From the NCBI GenBank assembly GCA_019614645.1, contig JABWDB010000066.1:186001-250000 (forward strand): DNA of 64,000 nt, read 5' to 3'. The DNA is from Stratiolaelaps scimitus (taxonomy: Eukaryota; Arthropoda; Arachnida; Mesostigmata; Laelapidae). Below, one piece after another: positions 1 through 11,597 of this stretch. The position numbers and the translations under genes were made by a program. How positions within the stretch are numbered: position 1 is the stretch's first letter; each line of letters starts with the position of its first letter. The notes under the pieces are model-generated. The model was not told the origin of the DNA. It saw nothing but the letters and a program-made list of their open reading frames with translations, and did not search any database.

Positions 1-220
1 CTTGTGGCAAAACGACAGTCTCAAGTCATTAGCATTCAACTCACGGTAACTCTAAAGCCATGCCGTTAAAGTATACCCTGTTGAAATATCGCCCGTTTTT
101 GTGTGTGAATCTAACGAGAGGCTCCGAGCGACGTTCCCACTCCGAGTGACGTCATTTCACGAGGCAGCTTGGTTCAAGCAAAAGTAAACGTTGTCACAAG
201 GCGACAAAGCAACTACCACC

Positions 221-245
221 TCTCTCTCTCTCTCTCTCTTTCTCT
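221..245. repeat. (CT)n microsatellite
   Basis: CT dinucleotide run with one TT interruption. The rest of 1-762 shows no supportable gene on either strand. Later exons of the minus-strand SPRYD7 gene would be expected to the left, but none is recognisable here, so they probably lie outside the window. Confidence 0.9.
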
Positions 246-762
246 AAGCGAAACTGAACTTGCGCGAGCGAATCGAATCCATCTGGTGACGGCTTGTCTA
301 CGCCTGTGTTCGATTCTCAGAACGGAAACAGCTCTTATTGGATGTCAGCTCACAACGGGTGCATGCCAGTTCTCGCGACATTTTATTTACGTGAATATGT
401 TGAATGCATGACGCCACGAAATATGAACCACCGAGAGCCCCCCTCCATAGGGAGCAACCACAACCGTTTCTTTTTAACTGTTTCAAAGAGAAATGGTCCC
501 AATCTTGGCAGAACAGTTACAGCTCCACTCAAACGCCGTGTAGCTCCGTGGTACGATGATAAGCACTTTCGTTTATTTTGTCTATGCCCTAAAAGGCCCC
601 CATGAGGAGGGAATTAATCGAGAGAATCCCTTAATCGAAAGAGTCTAAGAAATCGATACAAACTCGGCACATGAGCGATTTATCCATAGAAAAGATACAC
701 AAAAGCTAGTCATTCTATACAAACGTTCCATATGATATAATCATATGCGTGATAGCCTATAC

Positions 763-2043
763 CTGAAATCGTTGCCCAGCGGCAGACTGTTGAGGTCGAC
801 ATCTCGCGTGGCAATCCCTACGCCCCATGCCCCACCTTGCTGAAGCTTCACCTCAAAGTAGGCCTTATTTTGAGCAATTGGATGATTTGCCAACGATGCT
901 CCGGAACCACAAAGACGATGACCATTCTTCACGATCACTGCATTCTCACCTGTCCCCCCAAATGCATCAGTCGACCACAGCAAAAATTAGCGCTCAGGTG
1001 GTGGACAATATGGTATTGCTCGACAAAGCATGTAATGTGAAGAGCGAATTATCAAAATAACACAATAAAAATAAAGCATCGATGAAATGTTACCACCAAC
1101 CACAAAAACCATGGTCCAATGAACGAACACACATGCATAATTATATGCTAACTTACACTATACAACTGGCCCGATCAATAGGTTGAAGTGTGATTTGAGA
1201 TGGCATTAGTTCAATTCAATCAGACCTTTTTTCTGGTTTGCTCTAGTAAACTGTAGACATATAAATACATTGATTGATTCCCTGATTGAGCAAACACCTT
1301 CTTCTCTGTCTAAGGATGACAATAAACCACTTATAGAAGCGAAGCCATGGGGGAAGCAATTTTCTACATAATGTGGCTATTTCTCGAGAACACAATAATA
1401 ATAACATAGCTATCTTTGTCTAGATATAAGCCAAGTACCTATCACGCGAGTAAAGATGGATGAGTCAATGGCGTGTATATGGCGACCATATATTTGTTTA
1501 TAAGGGAACTTGCTGTTGCATATTCATTTTGCGCCGAAGTAGAAATTACTTTTAAATCACTGGTTGGACTCATTTCAGTGCAATTCGATTTAATTTAGAC
1601 TCAATTCAATTAGACCACATCATATTTACACGGATACCCTTAGCATTATTATCGTAGAAATTGTTCATTTCACCGAGCGCGCCCAGACCAAACCGAAGCG
1701 GAGTATGGATCGTAACTGTTATTCCCTAAAAGGGACCGTATAATCGATATTGCTAACAATGATCAGATATATTCGGACGATTTTAGTCTTGGGAATCACC
1801 TTTTCAAATTGCATTTCTCTATTCTACCGAATAAATAAACTCAATGAATATGTCAAAAGTTTCATTAGCATCATCGTGACGACGACGACGACGACGAAGT
1901 TCTGCCAATCGCACCACACCATGTTACTATGGCTGTCACCTACCCATGAACTGAGTGTCGAGATGAACTGGAGGCAGCCTCGTGTATTGCGGAATCTGTG
2001 GGTCGCCGATAAAGAACGCTCGTATACAGCCTAAGCACTCCAT
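763..2043 (-). CDS. SPRYD7: SPRY domain-containing protein 7, 5' part (2 exons)
   Basis: Partial minus-strand gene. Exon 1 is 2043..1944 (33 codons plus one base) and exon 2 is 949..763. Exon 1 starts at the ATG giving MECLGCIRAFF and ends HLDTQFM-G before a GTAGGT donor. Exon 2 follows a CAG acceptor, and the join restores the Gly codon, giving FMGENAVIVKNG. It ends PLGNDF before a GTATAG donor. The order of a Cys-containing N-terminus, a P-V-H-L-D-T-Q-F-M-G linker, then VIVKNG, NKAYFEVKLQ and WGVGIAT matches vertebrate SPRYD7 (CLLD6/C13orf1) closely. SPRY folds usually bind partner proteins; the role of SPRYD7 itself is not established. The second half of the SPRY fold must lie on exons left of the window or unseen in 1-762. 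The intron of about 1 kb holds no other gene. Confidence 0.88.
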
Positions 2044-3655
2044 CGTACGAGTCAGTAGAGTGCACCAACTAGAATTCAATCGATAACTTCCAACTTGAAC
2101 GTCAATGGCACGCTCCTGTCCCGTACAGATGGCACACACACACACAATTCACCGGCGACAAGGCGGACGAAGAGGACAACAATGAAATTCCCGTTTTGAT
2201 CTCATCTTGCGTTTTTTCCAGATATTCGACTGTTGTTTCTTGCCCTTTTCAACAAAGACAGGTGTTCTATGAGATTCGAGTTAACGTGACCGAAACAACG
2301 TAATCGCTTTCAGGAAGAGATCTGCTTGACCCGATCTGACTGTGGTCAGGACAATGAACGACGGTCGTATAAATTGTACTACTATTATTATTATTATTAT
2401 AGTAAACGGCTGAGCGGACTCACGGAGCAGTCAGAAGCAGCGGTTGGATTCGAACAGCTGTTCTTTGGTAACAGCCCGCTAAATAGGCGGAGCTCCGGCC
2501 AGCTCCACGCTCCGAAGCTGCTTGCTAGAAAGCTCGAACGAATATCGTTGACGCGTTTTTGCTGAAACATTCACACACGTGGGAGTAGTTCTCGCAACAG
2601 TGTACGTACTTCCACGTCTAGTTCGTGTTGTTGGTTCTGCTGTCAATGCAAGTCAAGCTTGATCAAAGCCAGCGCTAACGGGTCTACGATGTATGAATGT
2701 TATGCGCCCGCCATTAGGGCGGTACCGCCGGTCGAGGCCCCCAACACGCTCTCACTGTGTAGATGTGTCTGCTACGGAGAGGGCGCCACAGGCAAGGGTG
2801 AGAGCGCAAACCAGATGAACAACTCAGCGACAGCCAGAGAGAGTCAGAGATGAACAGAGACGGATATAGAGATAGATAGAACACCGCAGAGAAACTGAAG
2901 ATCGGCGAGCATCGAGAACGAATCACAACGAGGATATCACAACGAGCTGAGTGCAGTGTTGGTGGCCAAACCGCCACTAACAAATACACAGCGTATACCT
3001 GCTGTGGACATCCTATCACGTTCGAGTTGCATACGCAACACCACCACATTGTCTGAGCTTGTGCGGTGTCAACATTGCACTCAGGGTCAGTATGAGAGTA
3101 TTTGTGATTGTTTTAGAAAAAAGTGTTTCCAAGTTATTCCGTTGTTGTCGTTGTTATGCCACCATTATACGACTAGTGTTTAATCAGTTCCGTTTGATGC
3201 TGTCGAGGATCTGTTTGACAATTGAGTCGAGTAATGAATGAGTAATCTGATGGTGGACATGGTGATGAAGGCAGCGGTCATCTGTTGGAGTCTCGTCGTA
3301 GGAGATTTGTGAACGAAGAAGTTTATCGTTGCTGGGGTTTGCTACTACAGCTACCATCGAAGATTGATTAATACTTAGAGAGGTGTCGAAAGGAATTTTC
3401 GCTGTTACGCTAACGTAATTACGTTACTACTATTATTCTTTGCTTAATATGAAATATAGACGATCTATGATTTTGATCATTTGTTTTAAAGAACGCAGCG
3501 TAACATAAATGGATTCATCGTAAAAGTTGTATTGCCTCTTGAGGTAGAAGACGGACTGATACAGCACGTAATATATATATATATATAACAAATACATATT
3601 ATTTTATTTAGACACACCCCCTGTTGTCATAACTAATCCTTATGCCATAGATGTC
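2044..3655. other. intergenic, 5' flank of SPRYD7
   Basis: Region between the divergent SPRYD7 and RNF7 genes. I see a short (TTA)n run near 2380-2400 and a (TA)n run near 3570-3588, but no ORF with recognisable protein features. Promoters of both genes should lie here or in the SINE-containing stretch to the right; I could not place a TATA box or initiator with confidence. Confidence 0.5.
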
Positions 3656-3829
3656 GAGCCCGGTGGCGTTGTGGTGCATCCGTGTACGTCTTGCAATCGT
3701 AGGAAACGCGTAGGTTCATAGGTTCGATGCCCACCCGTTGCACATTTGCATTTAAGGGGGTCCGTCGTATGAAACAGTACCGAAAGCACTGGCGTGTACG
3801 TTAAATGTTGGCTGAGAATCAGCCCAAAA
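3656..3829 (+). mobile_element. tRNA-derived SINE, near full length (copy S1)
   Basis: The head resembles a tRNA-type pol III promoter: A box TGGCGTTGTGG at 3664-3674 and B box GGTTCGATGCC at 3721-3731. The body runs through GGGGTCCGTC, CAGTACCGAAAGC and ACGTTAAATGTTGGCTGAG to AGCCCAAAA. The same ordered blocks recur at 39133-39312 (minus), 58345-58444, and as pieces at 10803, 11396, 24678, 44210, 45436 and 51650, so this is a dispersed family. The body-to-tail block is the most widely retained part. There is no coding capacity; mobilisation by a LINE is inferred from the class. Confidence 0.82.
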
Positions 3830-3874
3830 TGGCTAGAAACACCTCCAATTTATGGAGGTGTTTCTAGCCATTTT
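3826..3874. repeat. perfect 22-bp hairpin at the SINE 3' end
   Basis: Arms at 3826-3847 and 3853-3874 are exact reverse complements around a 5-nt loop (ATTTA). The left arm begins with the AAAA tail of SINE copy S1. No other SINE copy in the window carries this extension. Confidence 0.9.
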
Positions 3875-4022
3875 TCCCATTACTTTGCTGACTTAGCCTT
3901 CTTGCACTTACCAAAATTTTAACTATACTTGTGCTTTACTAACACTGTGAAGCATTGTTTACTATTTGTATCATGATCGGTCGTTTGCGACTCGATTTTT
4001 AGAAGCTGAATCGAATCTCAAG

Positions 4023-4808
4023 ATGTCTGGCCACAATCCCACATCGCCTGTGATGCGTCCTGCCGACGAGGATGACGTCTTGGACACATCCGAGGTACCC
4101 AAGGCTGACAAAATGTTCGTGCTGAAAAAGTGGAACGCCGTCGCGATGTGGAGCTGGGACGTCGAATGTGACGTCTGCGCCATCTGCCGAATCCAAGTTA
4201 TGGGTAAGCCACCACCTTATTAGCAGTTGTTTTCACAGACTTTTCAGAGAGTTAGGAAAACACTAAAGCTCATGGTCCATATCGTCTATTATGCGAGTGC
4301 CACAGTCTCCCAAGAGCGTTTTACTCGAACCCAATTTAGGACTAGTAAAAATTACTTGATTTTTAATGCCTGATCTGATCTATCTATTCACTAACTTTCA
4401 TGTAAACTGACTGACCAACATCGCTCATCTCTACGAAACGAACGACGTCTCGTATATCCGTATATTATCCTGTGCCGGTACTGCCATTTATCAACGGTCA
4501 ATCGCTGCATCCACGAACATTGTTATGCACGTCGTTGCTGGCGGGGGGGGGGGCTCGCTTTTGAATATATGACCGTGTTGTTGTTGTTGTTGTTCTCTAA
4601 CGAATCCGGACGACAACTAATGAATCGTCCAGATGTTTGCCTTAACTGCAGCAGCGAGAAGAAAGGCAACGACCAGGACGCGTGCGCCATCGTCTGGGGC
4701 GAATGCAACCACTCATTTCATAACTGCTGCATGTCGAACTGGGTCACACAGAATCCACGTTGTCCACTTTGCCAAAAAGACTGGGTGGTTCAACGTATTG
4801 GTCGGTAA
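4023..4808 (+). CDS. RNF7: RING-box protein 2 (cullin-RING ligase subunit), complete, 2 exons
   Basis: Exons 4023..4203 and 4633..4808 join through a GTAAG donor and a CCAG acceptor, restoring QVM-D-VC, for 118 residues ending VVQRIGR. The start chosen is the ATG giving MSGHNPTSP; the upstream in-frame stretch opens without a better ATG. RBX2 is the RING subunit of cullin-RING ubiquitin ligases, typically with CUL5: it recruits the E2 and takes part in neddylation. Seen directly: the [16 protein letters not shown] cullin-binding strand, the zinc ligands of [20 protein letters not shown] and CPLC, and the terminal DWVVQRIGR. The [12 protein letters not shown] insert between RING cysteines and the N-terminal extension lacking the RBX1 sequence favour RBX2 over RBX1. 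Human RBX2 is 113 residues. The 429-bp intron contains a poly-G run near 4543-4552. Confidence 0.96.
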
Positions 4809-5209
4809 ATTAGGCGTAGCAATAGCGAACATACTACTGCTCACCGAGACCCTTCATCGATCAGAAACGTTTGTGCTTCGGTATGACTGTAAACGGATGG
4901 TTTCATCAACCAGTGATACAGAGGGAGGACAGATTGGACAGTGGCGGGAGTCGTTTTTGAACGTTTCAAAACGTAGATAGTTATGTTCGAGTTTCGAAGC
5001 GATAAATACAAACAACGCTTAACATATTCTGGCTATGATATGTCAGTTTTCACGCAGTTTATTGAATAGGATGAAATTTTGTACGAGGACGTCGGTTGAT
5101 TCACTCAATGTGTTGCAACACTCGAACACGGAAAGTGTACAGTGTTCCTAATATTTAGCCGGTTTAAAGCTATACTTAACCACTTCGATGTGGGTCCATA
5201 ATGTGACCA

Positions 5210-5255
<46 letters not shown>

Positions 5256-6847
5256 GGATTCAGCCTTATGTTCACTGGATGTCGACATCGATGGCACCCT
5301 ATTGTGGTGATATGTAACAGATTCGAGTTGCTCGAATATTCTTAACTCAGAGGAGTCGGTAAAGTTCACCTTTTCATACGTATAATGCAAAAAAATATAG
5401 ACGGTTTATTATACGTAATCTCTTGCAAAAGTAGTGCCCCATTGGCAACAGCTGTGTCAGGTTAAATCAAATCAAAATCCGCATGTTGGGAATTTCCTTG
5501 TATGTACAAATCTCCATTAGCTTCTCAACAATAAGATGCGAGAGACGAAGTACAGACGGCTAATTCTGTTCGAAGGGACTTGTCAAGCAATTGCGAGTAA
5601 ATACAAATGTACATCTCAACGTAAAATAAATAAAATGTACACACTTCACTATTTGATAATAATAAAAAAACATGAGTTATTATGATCTGTCTATTGTTTA
5701 TATCGAAGAGGTTACGTGGTCGCCAAAAATCTAATCTAATATGTTGCCTGAACTGTCTTGTTTAAGCGCATAGCTCATTAACTATTACTACTAGTAGTCA
5801 TGTTAGTTATCAATCAATGACGTAAATATTAATTGAGTTCGGGAAATCGGAGAACAATTGTAGAAGAACAAGGTGTATGGGCGCCGCTAAGCACCACAAG
5901 GATAGCCATGGTTTTTCTAATAGATAGGCGTTTGAAAACATCTGTGAGAGGCTGGCGCCGAGTACGTCACGTTATCTCTACTGTCGTTACGTGTAGGCCA
6001 CACCCGACGACGTTGTTGAACAGCACCACAGCAAAACAACGAACATAATCTTTGTAATTCCTTTTTAATACACGAGAAAACCGGATACACAATGTTCGAC
6101 GATGTATTAGACATTTTTGCTATTATTTTTACACAAAATTCATATTCTCATACAATTCAACGTGTCGTTTGGTGGACATACAAATTACGGCAATTATCGC
6201 ATAGAGAGGACGCTTCAGGAAAGGCAAGAAGGTACGTTACATGATTCCCATTATTTAATTAAATAAAACAGACAATCATATATGCAGATACAAAGATTGA
6301 CATTACAAGAATAAAGAATAGGTGAATAGATGAAAATAAACAGAGAAATACAACCGATAAACAATGACATAATAGCAATAACATTGAGATGAGTGTGCAT
6401 GATCCGAGAGCTATCTGATTGTTCGACACTGAAATTATTAGACACTTATCGACGATCAGCTTATGGATAGGCGTGATGTGTCGATGTCGCTGACCAAAGC
6501 GAGAAGACAAAAACGTGTCGAGTCACAGAAGAAGTACGCGCGTTCGCAAACATACGTGTTCAGGTCCACACATACGCACACACAACACACCGATAGATAG
6601 ACAAGAAAAACAAACATTCATCGACAAATAAACACAAGATGATGACAAACATTGAATACAAGCAAGCAAGCACACACACATACACACACTCACACAGACA
6701 TTGGAGATACACGAGCACAAACAGGATACACACTTACTGTCATTTCACTTGTTCTCTTGTAAATGACATTTGTATCGGCAAAATTATATTTGCTAGTATT
6801 TGCAGGTACAGAACGAGGAGCCGCAGTGACAATTGCCATCCCCTCTC
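4809..6847. other. intergenic
   Basis: 3' flank of RNF7 followed by AT-rich DNA. It contains a compound (TA)n-(GA)n microsatellite (5210-5256) and CA-rich runs near 6560-6720. ORFs here are short and read through simple sequence; none is supported. Confidence 0.5.
5210..5256. repeat. compound (TA)n(GA)n microsatellite
   Basis: About ten TA units run directly into about thirteen GA units. The same TA-next-to-GA/CT arrangement recurs at 37540-37640, 55691-55732 and 63087-63130. Confidence 0.92.
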
Positions 6848-7090
6848 CTACCAGTGCGACCCGTGACCGTGGTGATGCGCATGGACCGTTTCTGTTTTGG
6901 GTATATGTACGGGATAGCGTATAGGAATGGGAATGATTGGTCCCCCTCGGATGATTGCGGCGGCAGCGGCAAGCTTTAGTAGTTTCTTTCCACTGACGCC
7001 GGGAACGATGTTGCTGGACAGAAGAAGTGACATCAGTACAACTAACACGAGCGTCCGCGAAACGGCGGTAGAGCGAGATGACGAAAGCAT
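6848..7090 (-). CDS. small secreted cationic, His-rich peptide (80 aa)
   Basis: Intronless ORF ending in a TAG stop. I take the second in-frame ATG (7090) because it places a classic signal peptide at the N-terminus: a basic stretch, then VLVVLMSLLL, ending near GVSG (about residue 34). An ATG at 7150 would add 20 polar residues ahead of it. The predicted mature part begins KKLLKLAAAAAIIR, a short cationic amphipathic segment. It continues with Pro/Ile-rich GGPIIPIPIRYP and ends in a His-rich tail, HAHHHGHGSHW. There is no cysteine after the signal. The composition fits an antimicrobial or metal-binding secreted peptide of arthropods, but I do not recognise a named family and the function is inference. 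A well-spaced TATA/Inr pair lies upstream. Confidence 0.72.
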   Translation of the reverse strand: MLSSSRSTAVSRTLVLVVLMSLLLSSNIVPGVSGKKLLKLAAAAAIIRGGPIIPIPIRYPVHIPKTETVHAHHHGHGSHW

Positions 7091-7284
7091 CGTCGACCAC
7101 AGCCGGAGGTCCTGATCTAGACTCGTACAGTAGCGTAACGCTCTCGGCACGTCAACGATCGAGGTCTCCTTTTGATGGTATGGTTATGCCGACTGAGAGC
7201 AGACACTGGCTTAGATCTACAAGAAGGAGGTTCTTCTGCAAGTGGTCGTCGGCGTCTTGCTTGTTAATAACTTGATGCTGATAC

Positions 7285-7321
7285 AACTGATAAGCGAGAA
7301 TGGCTAGCAGCATTTATATAT
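7285..7321 (-). promoter_or_regulatory. TATA box plus initiator for the secreted-peptide gene
   Basis: On the minus strand TATATAAATG (7320-7311) is followed by TCAGTT (7290-7285), an arthropod-type initiator. Its A lies about 32 bp from the start of the TATA box, the canonical spacing. The implied 5' UTR to the ATG at 7090 is about 200 nt. Confidence 0.6.
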
Positions 7322-8218
7322 GTATGGGGATCATTTGAAGAAATCGTAATAGTGATGGCTGTGGTGCTCATGGGCCGCTGTTCGCATTTAACACGAATAG
7401 CGGCAAGGGCAGAGCTATCGATGCGCTCTGATCACGCCCAGAAACCGGCAAACCCCTGCTGAACTTGGGCACAACTTTGGCAACTTGAAAGTCGGTGAGC
7501 AGAGAACTTTACCGAGCGAATCTGTCTAGGATCACGGGTCCATAGACGCAAATGACGGAGCCGTTCTCTGGATAAGCCTAATACAAAGCTTACAAACAGC
7601 TTACAGCTGGAGGGGCGTGATACTTTCGTTGCAGGCTTTCAGCTGGCCATTATTGCTGTTATTGTTGTTGTTGTTATTATTATTATTATTACACTAGTTC
7701 GCTGTAATATTTTGCACCTCCAGGTGCTTATGTTTAATTCTAATAGTTAGTCGATAACAATGAATCGACAACCAACTTCATCATCGTGAGAGGCATTACA
7801 ACGTTGACCTCAGAAAATCAAAGAAATATATATCACAAGATGGGGCAATACATGTGTTTTGGGTAACACATCAGGGTGATCTATAAGCTCTAACACAGAG
7901 ACATTATCGGTTTCGTCGGGGTTGAGTCAGGTTGGGATCGCTCGACCGAAGAGACTTGAAGACGCAATAGATTTGTTGTTGTATTTGTTATCGGTTTGAT
8001 AACTCTTTCGCAAGTCCGCGTTGATGACGGAAACGTGCCTACTAGACACGTTGTGGGTCAATGAACAGGAACGGAACAGCTCAATGTACGGAACTAACCA
8101 CGTCCGAGAACAGACGTAAAAACAAGTGATATGATAGTGCGTCATATATTTACTAATATAATATATTTATATATAAGTTTCCTCACAACAACAACAACAA
8201 CAAAAGTTTACGTTAGCA

Positions 8219-8242
8219 ATATATATATATATATATATATAT
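8219..8242. repeat. (TA)n microsatellite
   Basis: Uninterrupted AT/TA run of 24 bp. Confidence 0.9.
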
Positions 8243-9648
8243 TGGTTAAGTGACAATCAGCTTGTCAGACGCCTTGACGGAAACTCTCTGAAACGGAATA
8301 GGTATAAACGGGTTCGAGCTATGTTGTCACAGAAATGTTATCGGTTGACTCATCGCACGTTGAAGGATTTACATAAGACTCACTGCTCTATTTATGCAAG
8401 CGAAATAATAATACAGTAATAATATAACATGCATAATATTAACACATATTTATGACTACACAAACCAGGCTTCTTCGTGTTAAAAAACACAATTAAAAAT
8501 TCACATAAAAACAAACGGTTGTAATTTGTGAGTGAGTACTTCGTGAGTGCTTACCGATACTTGAAAACAGTTGGATTTCTACCTGCACTCGTCCATCGCT
8601 TGATCGAACTCTACTGATAACAACAGTAGATCCTCTAATACTGTGGGATTATACTTCGTATAGAAAACTTCCCTGCTCTCGCTAAGGTGATGTATTTACT
8701 GTAATACCAATTCGAATTTGAACAATTGGGCTCTATCAGCATATTTTTTCCGTTAGAACTTCGGTTAAGGTCATATCGTGTAGTTTGTCTCGCTTTACTT
8801 ATGCGAAATATTATTTACAGTGTCCCACAAATAGAAAGGAGGTGAATATGTGATTTATATTTCATCGGCAAAAGAAACGATCTCATTGTCATTTCAGCTT
8901 AGGATGGCGCCGAATTTATCTTAGTTTTTCTTACTTTTTATAATTTTTCGATGATTGATGAGTAAAGTCTAGTTGCTTCTTTTGGACCTTGTTTATTGGG
9001 TCAAATAAAATGTATTGTATTGTGTGTTTCCATTGACTCCTTCGCCGGGTGTGTCTCACATAATTTTTCCCTTTTTAAAACTCAAATTTGGCGCCACTTC
9101 ATGTGCGACCCGTGTCTCGTGAAACCTCGACCACCTCCTGGAGATCGTCCTTCAGGATGAACCGTTCTTGACCGCAGTACGTGCGACTTTAGTGTTCTTG
9201 TTATGCCTATTGCAGTACAGGAAAATTCCGCACGCAATTTTCCCTCATACAAAATCGATGAAGATTGCGGAGATACGCAACCATCTCGATGTATGGGGCA
9301 TTGATCTGCTTATGGGGGAACCAGAGGACAAGAAATTGAGCAAAGGAATTACTGAAGTGAGCGCGCTTCTTGTGTTCCTCATGATGATTGTTGTAACAAT
9401 GTGGCCAACCTCTGGACAACGACACATGAAGTCTACCAAAAACAATGATGGCCATTGCCTCCGGTTCGTTAAAGAGTGCAGCAACGTCTTTCTTCAGGTT
9501 GAACTCTCATCCGCTCCCGCAGGAGACAAAGTTCGACAAACAACTGTCACTCTAGAAAACCAATCCGTCGTTATAAGGAGGCAGTGACCGTTAAACTTAA
9601 ATCTGGAGACGGAGTCGGTTTTAAGGAATGTGAGTGTACAAACCTCAC

Positions 9649-9705
9649 GGCAACATTTTATCGACAGTTCTGCTTATTTTTTTTGGCAACATTTTATCGA
9701 CAGTT
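9649..9705. repeat. 21-bp direct repeat, two copies
   Basis: GGCAACATTTTATCGACAGT plus T occurs at 9649-9669 and again at 9685-9705, 36 bp apart and separated by a T-rich spacer. Confidence 0.9.
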
Positions 9706-10084
9706 AGACTTAATCTGGCCCGCCATACATGTAGGTGCGTCGACAAATGCGTGTACCTAGTATAGCCAGATATTGCCACAAAAATAATAAGCCCATGTTT
9801 GAAACAATCGTATATTTATTGCAATACTGATCGCTTTGTTTCGGGTGTGCCAATTAGTCCAAAAGGTTAATTTCAGCAAATTGAATTCACATTTCATCGT
9901 GAATGGCGGCATGCATCAAAGCATTATTTCGGAAATTATGGATTATTATAACTATTCTATGTCCAGCCAAACTAAACAGGGACCCAGAGGTAAGCATTTT
10001 TAAGATAGTGCCAATGTATTTGCTTTAGATTCCCGAAAAACCTCATGGAGTCTTTTTCGCTTAGTTTTTGATTGATTTTTTTAA

Positions 10085-10130
10085 GGGGGGTGTTGGCATG
10101 CAAATGCATGTCAACACCGTGACCCCCCCC
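10085..10130. repeat. palindrome flanked by G-run and C-run
   Basis: Arms GTGTTGGCATGCA (10090-10102) and TGCATGTCAACAC (10105-10117) pair 12 of 13. The outside is bracketed by six G (10085-10090) and eight C (10123-10130), so the fold could extend further. Confidence 0.85.
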
Positions 10131-10802
10131 CTGGAACGGAAAATATGAAGGTACAATTCTCGCTCTCGTGTGCTTAAAACTGGAAGAGATTATATAAATA
10201 AAAACTTAACCAGAAATAATACATGATGAAGATATGCCGACACTAGATGTCTTTGAGCCTGTTAATTGTCATTGAGCATTATTATATACGTCTCTGACAG
10301 TTACATCATAGGAGTGGTGCTATGATATGACTCGATCACAGACGAACAGTTCTTTGTAAAAATAAGGTAGAATATTTTCTATATCAATAAATTTTTGCTC
10401 TCTATGGTTTTCGTGACTTTTTGCTCCAGTTGCTAAATTTTCAATGATTCCCAGTATTTCTGATTTTTTTCGAAAATCCAAAATTTCCGAATGTTTCCGT
10501 AAAAATCTGAACTTTCCCGAAAAAATCGAAATTCTTCCAGGAGGTATCCTAGTTTTACTAAATGAGCACCGGCGTTGACGAAGACCAAATATTTTTGAGC
10601 TACCGTCTCTAGATTTATCATTCCATGTTACTGTAGTAATCGAATAATTACGACTCGTCTCAATTTTCAATGTCAAGTCAAATTCAGCGATGATCACTCT
10701 TTCACTTGGTGTATAGAAGTAATATTATTAGAAAGCACTATAAAAAACTGCAAATATCATTGATTCAAGAACAGATCTAAGACCAAATACCGTTGAGCAC
10801 TA

Positions 10803-10847
10803 CTGTATATTTGATGTTAAATGTAGGCCGTGAATTAGCCCGGAAAA
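10803..10847 (+). mobile_element. SINE 3'-tail fragment (S8)
   Basis: GTTAAATGTAGGCCGTGAAT and TAGCCCGGAAAA match the final block of the SINE seen at 3800-3829. Its A-rich tail runs into the 31-bp minisatellite. Confidence 0.6.
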
Positions 10848-10889
10848 TTAATTTAAAGTGAATTTTACTTTAAATTAAGTAAAAAATAC

Positions 10890-11380
10890 TAAATGCACCA
10901 TAAATATAGTAAAGAGAGTAGTAAATTTACCATAAATATAGTAAAAAAGTAGTAAATTTACCATAAATATAGTAAAAAAGTAGTAAATTTACCATAAATA
11001 TAGTAAAAAAAAGTAAATTTACCATAAACAAAGTAAACAATTAGTAAATGTACCATAGATAAAGTAAACAAGTAGTAAATGTACCATAAATAAAGTACAC
11101 AATTAGTAAATTTACCATAAATAAAGTAAACAATTGGTAAATGTACAATAAATTAAGTAAAAAAACACAAAACTAACTTTAAACTAAGTAAAAAATACAA
11201 AATTTACTTTAAACTATATATAAAAAATATAAAAAAATAAACTAAGTAAAAAATTTACTTCAAATTAAGTAAAAAACACAAAATTTACTTTAAATTAGAT
11301 AACAAATATAACATTTACTTTAAAGTTGGTAAAAGATACCAAATTTGCTTTAACTTAAGTTAATTTACTTTAATTTAAAA
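10890..11380. repeat. 31-bp AT-rich minisatellite
   Basis: About nine tandem units of about 31 bp (TAAATTTACCATAAATATAG then TAAAAAAGTAG), clearest from 10890 to 11165. They degrade to the right into TTTACTTTAAA / AAGTAAAAAA variants. Variants such as AAATGTACC and AAACAAAG are shared by neighbouring units, as expected for local duplication. Confidence 0.9.
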
Positions 11381-11395
11381 TATTTTTTTCGAACT

Positions 11396-11465
11396 GAAGC
11401 TCAGCCAACATTTAACGTCCACGGCGCTGCTTTCGGTACTGTTTCATAAAACGAACCCCTTTAAA
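11396..11465 (-). mobile_element. SINE fragment, inverted (S9)
   Basis: The reverse complement reads GGGGTTCGTTTTATGAAACA, GTACCGAAAGCAGCGCCGTG and GACGTTAAATGTTGGCTGAG, the body and tail of the SINE family. Its 3' end faces the minisatellite, opposite to S8. Confidence 0.75.
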
Positions 11466-11570
11466 TTCTGATTCACAACTGTGGGAATCTACGTGTCTTC
11501 TCCGATTGAAACGCGGACGCGAAAAAACCACGCCACCGAGCCCGAAAAAAAGCGCCCGACCATCAGACAA

Positions 11571-11597
11571 GTATATATATATATATATATTATATAT
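11571..11597. repeat. (TA)n microsatellite at the left edge of duplication unit A
   Basis: TA run with one TT interruption just before the start of homology with unit B. Confidence 0.85.

Larger units (their letters stand above)
7324..10802. other. intergenic
   Basis: AT-rich non-coding DNA. It contains TTG/TTA runs near 7650-7690, a (TA)n run at 8219-8242, a 21-bp direct repeat at 9649-9705 and a G/C-flanked palindrome near 10085-10130. An open frame near 9168-9587 begins with a non-ATG codon and resembles no family I know. Confidence 0.5.

Noticed and set aside
2401..2500. GTTCGAATCC (minus strand), resembling a tRNA B box
   Set aside because: No A box at the right distance and no cloverleaf stems.
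9168..9587. 139-codon open frame between RNF7 and the minisatellite
   Set aside because: It starts with TTG, the first ATG is well inside, composition is not protein-like, and both strands are open. No family recognised.
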